NCBI GenBank assembly: GCA_963838155.1
Contig: CAWIQE010000020.1
Location: forward strand, 5,475-69,474
Reading direction: 5' to 3'
Length of the DNA: 64,000 nt
DNA from: Pararhizobium_B sp963838155
GTDB taxonomy: Bacteria > Pseudomonadota > Alphaproteobacteria > Rhizobiales > Rhizobiaceae
Shown here piece after piece: positions 1 to 8,384 of the stretch (position 1 is its first letter; the number at the start of each line of letters is the position of its first letter). The notes under the pieces are model-generated. The model was not told the DNA's origin and searched no databases. It saw only the letters and a list, made by a program, of their open reading frames with translations. A program made the position numbers and the translations under genes.

Positions 1-46
1 TCGCGTCACGCGCCCTGGCGCGCGGAAGCCTGTCGGGAGCGCTCAA

Positions 47-952
47 GTGACGAAGATCGTCTCGTGCCTCGGGGGGGCGGTGCTCGACCTCATCTACGAA
101 GTCGGGCGCCTGCCCGGCAGCGACGGAAAGCAGGAATGCCTGTCCTACCGCGAACAGGGGGGCGGAATGGCGGCAAACGCCGCCGTCGGCGTCAGTCGGC
201 TGGGCGGGCGCGCCTTGTGGTGCGGCTTCGTCGGCAGCGACGACAAGGGCCACCGGATCCTGGAGGGCCTCAGGGAAGAAGGGGTCGACGTGCGCCTCGC
301 GCATTCCGTCGCCGGCTCGACTTCGGCCCATTCGGTCGTCCTGAGCGAGCCTGGCGGAAGCCGCGCGATCGTCCTCTACCGGCCGGACGATTTCGACGTC
401 GCACCGGGCTGGCTGCCTGTCGACGACCTTGCGGCAGCCGATGTCGTTTTGGCCGACAACCGTTGGGTCGAAGGCGCCTGCGCCGTGTTCTCCGCCGCAC
501 GCGAGCGCGGCAAGCCTGCGGTCCTCGATGCCGACAGCGCCGCCGACCGGGACACGAGGAGAGCGGTCCGGCTGGCGACGCATGCGATATTCTCCGCGCC
601 TGGACTGGAAAGCCTGTACGGGACCGCGGAACCGGTCGAGGGCCTTCGCCTGGCGGCGCGCGACTGCCGCTTCGTCGCGGTGACCCTGGGAGCGGCAGGC
701 GTGATGTGGCTGGACGCATCGTCGAAGCTCGGGACGTTGCCGGCCTTCCCGGTGCGGCCGGTCGAAACCGTCGGGGCGGGAGACCTCTTTCACGGCGCCT
801 TCGCCCTGTCGCTCGCCGAGACGGAAGACCCCGTCGGGTCCCTGCGCTTCGCTTCGGCGGCGGCCGCCATCAAGTGCCGGGCGACCGGCGGGCGGCGGAG
901 CTATCCGACACGCCCCGAAGTGGAGGCGCTCCTCGGCGGAACGGCGGGATGA
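47..952 (+). CDS. PfkB-family sugar kinase
   Basis: A 301-residue ribokinase/PfkB-fold kinase that probably phosphorylates a sugar or sugar acid in the cytosol. The N-terminal PfkB signature is seen as GGGMAANAAVG (residues 38-48). The C-terminal signature is TVGAGDLFHGAF (241-252), with the catalytic base Asp246 and the anion hole GAG just before it. Length is normal for the family. The start is GTG at 47; sequence upstream is too short to exclude an earlier start. It lies 43 bases before the cyclase gene on the same strand, so the first three genes probably form one catabolic operon entering from the left. The substrate cannot be told from sequence. Confidence 0.9.
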   Translation: MTKIVSCLGGAVLDLIYEVGRLPGSDGKQECLSYREQGGGMAANAAVGVSRLGGRALWCGFVGSDDKGHRILEGLREEGVDVRLAHSVAGSTSAHSVVLSEPGGSRAIVLYRPDDFDVAPGWLPVDDLAAADVVLADNRWVEGACAVFSAARERGKPAVLDADSAADRDTRRAVRLATHAIFSAPGLESLYGTAEPVEGLRLAARDCRFVAVTLGAAGVMWLDASSKLGTLPAFPVRPVETVGAGDLFHGAFALSLAETEDPVGSLRFASAAAAIKCRATGGRRSYPTRPEVEALLGGTAG

Positions 953-995
953 AGCCGGTGGAAGCGCGTTTCGAACAGACCTGCAGGAGGAGACG

Positions 996-1730
996 ATGTC
1001 ACAGGACCAGGTGAACCAACTGACGGCACTCGTTCGCGGAATGCGTTCCGTCGACCTCGCTCCGAAGCTCGAACGGGGGATCCCGAAATTTCCCACCCAC
1101 CCCCACATGGTCATCGATCCGACCGTGACCCACGCCCGCGACGGATATTATTGCCAGACGCTTTCCATGGCCGAGCACACGGGATGCCACTGCGACGCGC
1201 CCGCGCACATCCACGCCGACCGCATGAGCGAGACCATCGAGACGATCCCGGCCGACCGGCTGATCGCCACGGCGCGCGTCTACGATTTTTCGGATCGCGA
1301 CTGGCAGCCAGGCACGGTGCTCACTTCCGACGACTTCCTCGAATACGAGGCGAAGCATGGCCAGCCGGTTGGCGAAGACGAGATCGCCCTGGTGAATTTC
1401 GGCTGGCTGAAGAAGTTCTGGTTCACCGACGAGCGGGCCCACTTCTATGCCCGGAATCAGCCAGGCATGGACAATTCCGCGGCCGAACTGCTGAGGGACC
1501 GCAAGGTCCGGGCCGTCGGCGCCGACACCGTCGCCTGTGAGATCGCAACCGTGGACGGGGTTCTCGGCGACGATCCCGGCCATTCCCGCCACTGGCTGCC
1601 GAACGGCATCCTGATCCTCGAATGCGTGGCGCGGATGGAACTGCTGCCGCGCAGCTGCTTCCTGTTCGCCGCTCCCCTGCCGATCCAGAACGGTTCCGGC
1701 TCCCCGCTGCGGCCGATCGCGTTCTTCTAG
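996..1730 (+). CDS. Cyclase-family metal hydrolase (kynurenine-formamidase-like)
   Basis: A 244-residue member of the cyclase / arylformamidase superfamily (PF04199), metal-dependent hydrolases that act on amides, lactones or cyclic ketones. The metal-binding signature appears as HTGCHCDAPAH at residues 61-71, equivalent to the family's HxGTHxDxPxH with Cys in place of Thr. A good Shine-Dalgarno (AGGAGG) precedes the ATG. It sits between a sugar kinase and an SDR dehydrogenase, so a lactone- or amide-opening step in sugar or polyol breakdown fits better than tryptophan catabolism. That role is inference. Confidence 0.85.
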   Translation: MSQDQVNQLTALVRGMRSVDLAPKLERGIPKFPTHPHMVIDPTVTHARDGYYCQTLSMAEHTGCHCDAPAHIHADRMSETIETIPADRLIATARVYDFSDRDWQPGTVLTSDDFLEYEAKHGQPVGEDEIALVNFGWLKKFWFTDERAHFYARNQPGMDNSAAELLRDRKVRAVGADTVACEIATVDGVLGDDPGHSRHWLPNGILILECVARMELLPRSCFLFAAPLPIQNGSGSPLRPIAFF

Positions 1731-1782
1731 GTTCGGCCAGCAGCCATGGTCCTGCGCGATCCACTATCCTGAAGGAAATGCA

Positions 1783-2505
1783 ATGACACGAGATCCGAGT
1801 TTCAGCATCGAGGGAATGACCGTCCTGATTTCCGGCGGCAGCGGCGGCATAGGAAGCGAGTTCGCCAAGGCCTTTCTTGCACATGGTGCAAAGGTCGTTG
1901 TCGCGGACATCGCCGATCCGAAACCCGGCACGGATCCCCGCATTCGGTACGAGCGTCTGGATGTGACCCAGGATGCCGCCGTCGCCGAATTGGCGGAGCG
2001 GATCGACACCCTCGACGTGCTGATCCATTGCGCCGGCAAGCTCGCCCGCTGGGAAGAATACGAGACAGAAGTGTTCAAGAACATCCTCGACATTCATCTC
2101 GTCGGCAACCTGCGGCTCGCCAATGCGTTTCGGCCCCATCTCCGGCAAACGCGCGGATGCCTGATCAACATCGGTTCGATGTACTCCTTCTTCGGCGCGC
2201 CGCAGGTTCCGGCCTATGCCGCGGCGAAGACGGCGATCGTCTCCCTCACCAAGTCGCTGGCGATCTCCTTCGCGTCAGACGGGATACGGGTCAACGCCAT
2301 CGCACCCGGCTGGATCAAGACCGAAATCAGCCGCGGGGGACGGGAAAATCCCGAGTTCAACGCAAAGGTCGTCGCAAGAATACCGGGCGGCGAATGGGCC
2401 GAGCCCTCCGACCTCGCCGGTACGGCCATTTTTCTCGCCTCTCCGGCCGCTCGTCTGGTCAATGGAGTGACGATCCCGGTCGACGGCGGATATTCGGCCT
2501 CCTAG
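1783..2505 (+). CDS. SDR-family dehydrogenase/reductase
   Basis: A classical short-chain dehydrogenase of 240 residues. The NAD(P)-binding motif is SGGSGGIG (17-24), preceded by a beta strand. The catalytic residues are Ser132, Tyr145 and Lys149 (YAAAK), and the C-terminal PVDGGYSAS ending is typical of the family. ADIAD after the second strand suggests preference for NAD(H). ATG follows GAAGGA at a suitable distance. It is 52 bases after the cyclase gene and most likely co-transcribed with it. It probably oxidises a polyol or sugar; the substrate is unknown. Confidence 0.92.
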   Translation: MTRDPSFSIEGMTVLISGGSGGIGSEFAKAFLAHGAKVVVADIADPKPGTDPRIRYERLDVTQDAAVAELAERIDTLDVLIHCAGKLARWEEYETEVFKNILDIHLVGNLRLANAFRPHLRQTRGCLINIGSMYSFFGAPQVPAYAAAKTAIVSLTKSLAISFASDGIRVNAIAPGWIKTEISRGGRENPEFNAKVVARIPGGEWAEPSDLAGTAIFLASPAARLVNGVTIPVDGGYSAS

Positions 2506-2543
2506 AGCCTGTCCGCGTTTCACGGAATCGCGAACAGGCTCTA
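2503..2543. terminator. Inverted repeat at the stop codon of the SDR gene, likely terminator
   Basis: Two 15-base arms that differ at one position (TAGAGCCTGTCCGCG and CGCGAACAGGCTCTA) surround an 11-base loop. The left arm begins on the TAG stop. A T-rich stretch (GTTTTT) follows at 2550-2555, and the structure ends the first operon. Confidence 0.6.
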
Positions 2544-2550
2544 CCTCATT

Positions 2551-2606
2551 GTTTTTGCGCGCTTCCGGACGGAAAACCGGTGTCCACTTTTCCTGGAAGC
2601 GCTCTA
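2551..2606. repeat. Dispersed palindromic repeat of the Rhizobiales type
   Basis: The arms GCGCTTCC and GGAAGCGC enclose GGACGGAAAACCGG and CACTTTTCCT. From memory this closely resembles the short intergenic repeat found in many copies in Rhizobium, Sinorhizobium and Mesorhizobium genomes. It is the main lineage marker in this stretch. Confidence 0.6.
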
Positions 2607-2625
2607 TGTCAGCCGTCGCAAGACA

Positions 2626-2712
2626 TGGCATGATCAAGCCGCCATCGATGTTGATGGTCCGGCCCGTGACATAGGCCGCGTCGTCCGAGGCCAGGAACGC
2701 CACAACTCCGAC
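2626..2712 (-). pseudogene. C-terminal scrap of an SDR dehydrogenase
   Basis: About 29 codons read VAFLASDDAAYVTGRTINID, followed by GG. This is the almost invariant C-terminal segment of SDR enzymes. The Rossmann core and the catalytic Tyr/Lys region are absent. It lies antisense and immediately downstream of the intact SDR gene but differs from it in sequence, so it is the remains of a second, convergent dehydrogenase gene. Confidence 0.65.
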
Positions 2713-2934
2713 GTTTCGACTTCGGCTACGCGGTCGGTCGCGGATGACGTCGCCGTCAATCTCTACGACCACACGGGCGTCCAGAAGTTGAAGGCAACAG
2801 GTTCGATGCTCGCGAATGGTTGGCGGTTTGGCGCTATCGTTGCCGATGGGACGGCGAGGCGCTTTCAAGTGTTCCGGATTGTCGCGTCAAAATTCCGGTT
2901 TTTCGCGTCCGGCTACAGTCGGACAAGAAAAAAA

Positions 2935-2950
2935 TGGCGGAGAGGGGGGA
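2935..2950 (-). other. tRNA-Ser-like 3' end, possible attachment-site remnant
   Basis: Read on the - strand, the 16 bases TCCCCCCTCTCCGCCA match the usual end of a bacterial tRNA-Ser: acceptor strand CTCTCC, discriminator G and CCA. No T-arm or other tRNA sequence follows. Integrative elements commonly leave such 3' copies at their far end. The match is short and could be chance. Confidence 0.3.
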
Positions 2951-3015
2951 CTTCTCCCCAATTACACCGTTTTCGCCGAAATTCCGGAAGTTCCTGAAAG
3001 AACTGCCCGAATTGC

Positions 3016-3051
3016 GTTACACCGCTTGTTACACCACTTGTTACACGGCCT
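3016..3051 (+). repeat. Three 12-bp direct repeats (iteron-like)
   Basis: GTTACACCGCTT, GTTACACCACTT and GTTACACGGCCT follow each other with an exact 12-base period. GTTACAC is invariant. The array lies in a gene-free stretch between the tRNA-like end and the IS3 element. It could be integrase arm-type sites or regulator sites. Nothing else was recognised between 2713 and 3275. Confidence 0.6.
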
Positions 3052-3304
3052 CAAGGTGCGTCGGAGTTGAGCCTTCCAAAAGTCACGGCCTGCCACTTGA
3101 AGGGTCGCGATCGATCGTGCCCAAATGCGGGTTTCGGTATGGAAATAATCGGAATTATGTAGCAGTTGCCACCAGGCCTTGACGGCCTGATCTGGTAAGG
3201 TCCCGCCGGAACGAAAGGGCCGAGTATGAGCGTACCATCAGAATTGAAATCCAAGCGTTCCGAATTGGACTGGCCTGCCCCTATCGAGTGGTCCGGGTTA
3301 AATC

Positions 3305-4200
3305 TTAGTGCATGACAGGTTTTGGCACCACCGCCGGTGCGGCCGGCGGAGCTGGTCCGCGGAGCGGAGCCGGCCATTGCAGGGCCTCTGGTGCCGGTGG
3401 TCTGTAACCCAACGATGAGTGTGGGCGTTCGGTATTATAATGGCGACGCCAGGATTCAATGATGACCTTCGCCTCGGCCAGGCTGTAGAAGATCTCACCG
3501 TTGAGCAGTTCATCGCGCAGCTTGGAATTGAAGCTCTCGCAATAGCCGTTCTCCCAGGGACTGCCCGGCTCGATGAACGCTGTCCTGGCCCCGACCGCCA
3601 CGATCCACTCACGCACCGCCTTGGCGATGAATTCAGGCCCGTTGTCGGAACGAACATGGCCGGGGACGCCGCGCAGGATGAACAGGTCCGACAGGACGTC
3701 GATGACATCCGTGGAATTGAGCCTGCGGCCGATGCGGATCGACAGGCATTCCCTGGTGAACTCGTCGATGATGTTGAGCATGCGGAACTTCCGTCCTTCG
3801 TGGGTCCGGCTCTCGACGAAATCGTAGGACCAGACATGGTTCGGGTGCTCCGGCCGCAGACGGATGCAGGTCCCGTCGTTCAGCCAAAGGCGGCCCTTCT
3901 TCGGTTGCTTCTGCGGGACTTTCAGCCCCTCCCGTCGCCAGATACGCTCGACGCGCTTGACGTTCACCATCCAGCCTTCGGACCTCAGCATCGCCGTGAT
4001 CCGGCGATAGCCGTAGCGGCCATACCGGGTGGCGAGCCGAATGATGTCGGCGGTCAGCGCCGCGTCACCGGCGCGGCCCCTTGGCGTCTTGCGCTGGGTC
4101 GAACGGTGCTGGCCGAGGACACGGCAGGCGAAGCGTTCCGAGACGGAGAACTTCGCCGTGACGTGGTCGACGCAGCGGCGGCGACGGGCGGGGCTCAGAA
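3305..4200 (-). CDS. IS3-family transposase OrfB (DDE catalytic part, made by -1 frameshift)
   Basis: The frame is open from the slippery site at the end of orfA to TAA at 3305. The rve-type integrase core is intact: first Asp in WSYDFVESRTHEG, second Asp in VRSDNGPEFI, and Glu in SPWENGYCESFNSKLRDE. The preceding HTH_21 segment (YGRYGYRRITAMLRSEGW) is present. The frame is exactly -1 relative to orfA, as expected for an OrfAB fusion transposase. Nothing suggests inactivation, so the element may still be mobile. Confidence 0.85.
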
Positions 4201-4461
4201 GTTTCCCGACGCGGCTTCCTTCAGAACCAGCTTCTCGAGCGTCAGGTCCGACACGGCCTTGCGCAGCCGCTCGTTCTCCTTCAGCCGCTTCACCTGATCA
4301 CTCTTCAGGCCGCCGAATTCCTTTCGCCAGCGATAGTACGTGAACTGCGTCACGCCGATCGAGCGCACCGCTTCCGCGACCGACCGGCCTTGCGACAACA
4401 GCACGTCGACCTGCCGCAGCTTGGCGACGATCTCTTCCGGCTTGTGCTTCTTCTGGGGCAT
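4195..4461 (-). CDS. IS3-family transposase OrfA (DNA-binding subunit)
   Basis: An 88-residue protein with an N-terminal helix-turn-helix (around SVAEAVRSIGVTQFTYYRWR, residues 28-47) and a C-terminal leucine-zipper-like helix. This is the usual OrfA layout. It begins MPQKKHKPEEIVAKL, as in many alphaproteobacterial IS3 elements. Near its end the heptamer GGGAAAC is in frame as G GGA AAC just before the TGA stop. That is a canonical -1 slippery site feeding into the OrfB frame. The GLKSDQVKRLKENERL segment appears about three residues shorter than in the versions I remember. Confidence 0.88.
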   Translation of the reverse strand: MPQKKHKPEEIVAKLRQVDVLLSQGRSVAEAVRSIGVTQFTYYRWRKEFGGLKSDQVKRLKENERLRKAVSDLTLEKLVLKEAASGNF

Positions 4462-4560
4462 TCAAACGTCCTCCTATGGCTCGAAAGCCTACTTCAGGGA
4501 GGACCACTTTTCAGGGGGCACACCACGGTCGCTCGATGCGGACTTCGCCGTGGTCGCCAT

Positions 4561-4586
4561 CGCGCGCTTGGCTTTCCAAGCGCGCG
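4561..4586 (-). terminator. Hairpin downstream of the duplicated DUF1236 fragment
   Basis: A perfect 11-base stem (CGCGCGCTTGG) with a 4-base loop. It corresponds to the terminator hairpin after the intact paralogue at 18838-18870 and was copied along with the gene fragment. Confidence 0.5.
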
Positions 4587-4599
4587 GGGCTCCGAGCTT

Positions 4600-4888
4600 T
4601 TAGCCAAATCGTTATTTGGTCCAAACAACGGTTCGCGTGGTCTTCTTGACGATGACTTGGTCCGCTGTCCGTGTAGGCGTATGCATAGGCCGGATGGCGC
4701 GGCACGGTCTGCAGCTCAATCGTCAAAGGAAGGGGATTTCCAACCCTTACGGCCGTCTTCAGCTTCGCCGGGTGACGATGATCCTTCTCGACGTAGGTGA
4801 TCACGGTTTTCGGTGGACCGCCCAGGTTGACGGAAACGGTGTTCTCGCCCGAAGCGAGAGCGCTAGCACTGAAGGCCTCGAACGACAC
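4600..4888 (-). pseudogene. Broken duplicate of the DUF1236 protein gene at 18167
   Basis: GGPPKTVITYVEK, HRHPAKLKTA and HPAYAYAYTDSGP match the C-terminal half of the protein encoded at 18167-18817, in inverted orientation. Similarity continues through the stop codon and the downstream hairpin. After TDSGP one extra A (GACCAAGTCA against GACCAGTCA) shifts the frame, so the VIVKKTTRTVVWTK tail is lost. The signal peptide and glycine-rich half are absent; the upstream residues are unrelated. The fragment lies directly against the right end of the IS3 element. Confidence 0.8.
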
Positions 4889-5009
4889 CTTCTTCTGCCA
4901 AAGCTGTGACCCCCGGCGAGTTCATACGCTGCCACGTCAGGAAGGGATGGCTGCTGTAAGCCAGGTCCATTCGGAACGGGCCGGGCGCGAGGCCCGGCCT
5001 GCCAGTTTC

Positions 5010-6900
5010 CTATGATCGATCAGGTGAGTTCACCGAAACCGGCGCGGCTGGCAGGCCGGTCACGTATCCCAGGGGCGCCATATGGCCGTTGTCCCACTTG
5101 GCGTCGATCAGCGATTTTGCTTTTTTCAGAAGTTTGTTGTCGCCCGGCTTGAAGTCGCCGACGTGCTGGGCGTTTGTCGTGGCATAGGCGTGGCCGCCCA
5201 GGTTCTCGATCATGCGCAGACCGGTCAGCTCGGCACCGGCCGGAGCGTTGAGAAGTCGCACCGGGGCTTGCATGCCAGGCTGCCAGGCCCACAACACGTT
5301 GGAGGTGTGCATGCCCGAGTCCTCGCCGATGAACAATGTGCGGTAGGCCGCCGACCAGTAGAGGTTGTCGGGATTGGCAATCGCGTAGGGATGCGCCTTG
5401 TTGCCGAGCGCGTCGGCCTCGGCCATGTCGTTGCCCATCAGGCCGGCGGCGACGCTCATCGAGACGGGCACGAAGCCGCTGTCGATGGCGTTGCCGTCGC
5501 TGTCGGTCTGGCCGCCGGAGGTCGAGAGCGCATAGACCGCGCCCGACTTCACGGCCGGGACCCGGATCTGGTCGCCACCGACACCGGAGCCCTTGCCTTC
5601 TTCCATGCCCTTGCCGATTTCCGAGATCGCCAGGTAGATCGTGGCGCTCGCCGGATCGTAGGCCATGCCCTCGGACTTGCGCAGTTCAGTTGCCGCGCCG
5701 ACCATGCCGGCATAGCGCTTCATCTCGAGGAAGGCCGCGGCGGTCTGGTTCTTGACCTTCAGGAACTCAGACGCCTTGTCGCTGCCGGTCGTTGACCTCG
5801 GTGAACCCGTCCTTAGCTTCGTCTGCGGTCTCGAAGATGTCCGAGAACTTGATGCCGCCTTCGACCATCGCTTTTAGCTCGTCATCGCTGGCGTGGCCCA
5901 GCTTGATCCAGCTCAGCGCGAAGGTTCCGCCATCGGCGTCTGTCTGGTCGAACTTCGCGGCGTACAGCGTGCCCGAAGAAAGATCGCCCGAGCGGTCGGC
6001 GATGAACAGCGTCAGCGGCTGGTTGGTGCCGTCATGGCTGCCCAGCACCGTGCGCCGGTCGGGCATGATCTGCGCCATTTCATAGCTGCCGCGGCCCACG
6101 GCATAGTGCTTGACGACGCTGGTCGAACCGTCGGCCGCGACCTTGATCTCCGGCAGGACGCCCCGGTAGTAGGGGCTCGATAGCTTGCCGTGGTTGTAGT
6201 ACCTGGTGATGCCGCGCAGGACGTCCGACATGCCGCTCGGATCCTTCATGCGGGCGGCTTCGACCGAGCGGCCGTCGGCGTCGTAGTTCTCTTCCGAGGT
6301 CAGGAATGTGCCCCAGGGGGTGACGGTGGCGTTGCAGGTGACCGCGACGCCGCCGACGCTCGAGAAGTCGATCGGGTACTGGGCGATCGGGGTCAGCGTG
6401 CCGTCTTCGGCCTGGCTCAGCTCGGTCAGCGTGACCGACGAGGGCAGGATGGGACCCATGACATCGCTCGGGTCGCTGCCGTCAGCCAGCATCCAGCCAT
6501 ATTCGAAATTCGACAGGTGGTAGATCTTGCCGGCGATGTTGGCGAGCATGGTGCCGTCCGGCGTCTCGAACGTCACCGGCTTGCCATTCGAGGTCGGGTC
6601 CATGATCGGAGCCATGTTTTCATCGTAGATCACGCCGGCGGCACTGGCGTTGTGGCCGACCCTGGTCTCGTTGCTCATCAGCATGCCGTAGCGGAGCGGC
6701 GAGGTTTCGGTGGTGCCGTCGTCGTAGGTCACTTTAACCTTGGCGCTTGTCCACATGCCGGCGAGTTGCTCTGCGGTGGTCGAGGGGTCCGACGCGATCC
6801 ACTCCACCTTGCTGATCGACTGCGCGCCCGCGGCCGTGCTGAGCGCGGCCAGAGCACAGGTGCCGAACAACGCGGCCCGGGTTATTGTCTTAGCTGCCAT
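5010..6900 (-). pseudogene. PhoX-type (DUF839) phosphatase, split by a one-base insertion
   Basis: The two parts, 6900-5767 (377 codons) and its continuation to 5010, join into about 630 residues. They resemble PhoX/DUF839, a calcium- and iron-dependent periplasmic alkaline phosphatase family. The N-terminus is a Sec-type signal peptide (ALFGTCALAALSTAAGAQS); PhoX proteins usually carry a Tat signal. Typical elements are TSEENYDADGRS, GSHDGTNQP, KSEGMAYDP and LFIGEDSGMHTSN. Removing one G near 5790 (minus-strand CAACGACC read as CAACACC) restores an open frame through TGSDKASEFLKVKNQTA. It is either a recent pseudogene or a sequencing error. No phosphate-starvation box was recognised upstream. 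Confidence 0.75.
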
Positions 6901-7051
6901 CGGTTCCCTCCGAAAGGTTTTGAAATCGTCGAAGCGCCCGTTGTCAGAGCTTTGGGTGTTGATCGGCGTGGAATATCAGGAGATTGGGCGACGAGGCGAA
7001 CATCGGATTTGACGCTGGCCGCGCGCCCTGATGTCTGATCCCTGGTATGAA

Positions 7052-7102
7052 GCCCCGGACAGTCCTTGGTACTTGAGTGCCCTTGCATGACTGTCCCGGG
7101 GC
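7052..7102 (-). terminator. Long inverted repeat after the liv-type operon
   Basis: GCCCCGGACAGTC (7052-7064) pairs with GACTGTCCCGGGGC (7089-7102) with one bulge and a 24-base loop. It lies just beyond the stop of the last operon gene at 7116. There is no clear T-run, so factor-independent termination is uncertain. Confidence 0.45.
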
Positions 7103-7115
7103 CCATTGGACCCCG

Positions 7116-8384
7116 TCAGGTTGCCATCGGGTAGATCAGCTTGGCATGCGAGAACTTCGTCGGTGCGACGGCGACGATCGAGCCGTTCTGGATCTGAACG
7201 AGCACCGGCGGCGGCAGCGTGTTGTCGTGGAAATGCACACCGCTGGAGTTGAACTTGACCGGACCGTAAAAAGTGTGGATGTCGGTCTTGCCGATGATCT
7301 TCGCGAGTTCGGCACGATCGCTCTTAGAAAGACCAGGGCCCTTGCCGAGCTTCTGCAATGCAAGCTGAAGCACCTCGCCAGAGACCGCACAGCCCGCACC
7401 GGTGTAGTCGGCTTCGACGCCGTATTTGGCTTTGTAGTTCTTGGCGAACTCCTGTGCGGTACCGAATATATCATCCTTGTAGGGGAACGTCGGATCCCAA
7501 TCGACGAGCCCCAGCACGCCGTCGGCATCCTTGCCGAGAGCTTTGATGAAGGCTGGCTCGGTCACACCGTAATGCTGAATCAGCGCCTTGGGCATGAAGT
7601 TCTGTGCCTTCAGCGTTTTCACCACGTTGATCAGGATCGTGTCGTGGCCGCCGACCGCGATGATGTCCGGCTTCTCGGCCGCCACAGCGCTGATAATGGA
7701 ACTCAGATCGGCATTCGGCGGGAACAACGTGTTGGTGGTAATCTTCAGTCCCGCCTCCTTCGCGCCCTTGGCGAAGCCGGCCGCCGCATCCTTCGAGAAC
7801 GGCTCGTTGGCGCCGATAATTGCTGCTGACGTCGGCTTCGGATTGGCAGTCGACACAATGAACTTGAGGGCCTTGTCGGCGGTGAGGTCGACCGACGGGA
7901 TGATGCCAAAGGTGAACCGCGGCTTGGGGGCCCAGTTTCCCGGCGACTCGGCCGAACCTGCGATACAGGGCACCTGGTATTTCGCGCAGATCGGATTGAT
8001 CGCGAGTTGCACACCGCTGGTATAGGAGCCGAAGATCGCATCGACCTGCTCCTCGTTGATCAATCGGCTTGCGGCCTGGGCACCGGCCGCCGGCTGACTG
8101 CGGGAATCCTGAGAGATCATTCGGACCGGATATTTCTTTCCGGCGATCTCGATGCCACCGCTCTTGTTGACGGTGTCGACCCAGAACTGATAGCCGCGCT
8201 GGGCGAGGTGGCCGCCGGAGGAATCCGACCCCGACAGTTCGAGCACGGCTCCGATCTTGAATTCCTTGCCGGCATCCGCGGCCCTTGCCGGCACCGTCAG
8301 CCGGCCGCGACCGAGCACGGCCCCTCCTGCCACCGCGCTGGTCAGACCGAGAACGGTTCGGCGTGTGATTTTGTTGTTGCTCAT
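7116..8384 (-). CDS. Branched-chain-amino-acid-type ABC substrate-binding protein
   Basis: A 422-residue periplasmic binding protein of the LivJ/receptor-ligand family (Peripla_BP_6). An N-terminal twin-arginine-like signal (KITRRTVLGLTSAV) suggests Tat export. The mature protein starts near FKIGAVLELSGSDSSGG, the usual ligand-pocket opening of the family. It is the last gene of a five-gene transporter operon; its ATG overlaps the stop of the preceding ATPase gene by four bases. These proteins bind amino acids but also amides, urea and aromatic acids. The divergent aminotransferase hints at an amino compound. Confidence 0.9.
   Translation of the reverse strand: MSNNKITRRTVLGLTSAVAGGAVLGRGRLTVPARAADAGKEFKIGAVLELSGSDSSGGHLAQRGYQFWVDTVNKSGGIEIAGKKYPVRMISQDSRSQPAAGAQAASRLINEEQVDAIFGSYTSGVQLAINPICAKYQVPCIAGSAESPGNWAPKPRFTFGIIPSVDLTADKALKFIVSTANPKPTSAAIIGANEPFSKDAAAGFAKGAKEAGLKITTNTLFPPNADLSSIISAVAAEKPDIIAVGGHDTILINVVKTLKAQNFMPKALIQHYGVTEPAFIKALGKDADGVLGLVDWDPTFPYKDDIFGTAQEFAKNYKAKYGVEADYTGAGCAVSGEVLQLALQKLGKGPGLSKSDRAELAKIIGKTDIHTFYGPVKFNSSGVHFHDNTLPPPVLVQIQNGSIVAVAPTKFSHAKLIYPMAT

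Larger units (their letters stand above)
3276..4520 (-). mobile_element. IS3-family insertion sequence, about 1245 bp
   Basis: The ends are imperfect inverted repeats: TGCCCCTATCGAGTGGTCC at 3276 and the complement of GGACCACTTTTCAGGGGGCA ending at 4520. The length and the two-frame transposase are typical of the family. No target duplication is visible at the borders (GGCC outside left, CACC outside right), so one flank may have been rearranged after insertion. The element lies next to a truncated copy of the DUF1236 gene. Confidence 0.85.

Noticed and set aside
3016..3051. Short CRISPR-like array
   Set aside because: The units are contiguous 12-mers without spacers and no cas genes are present.
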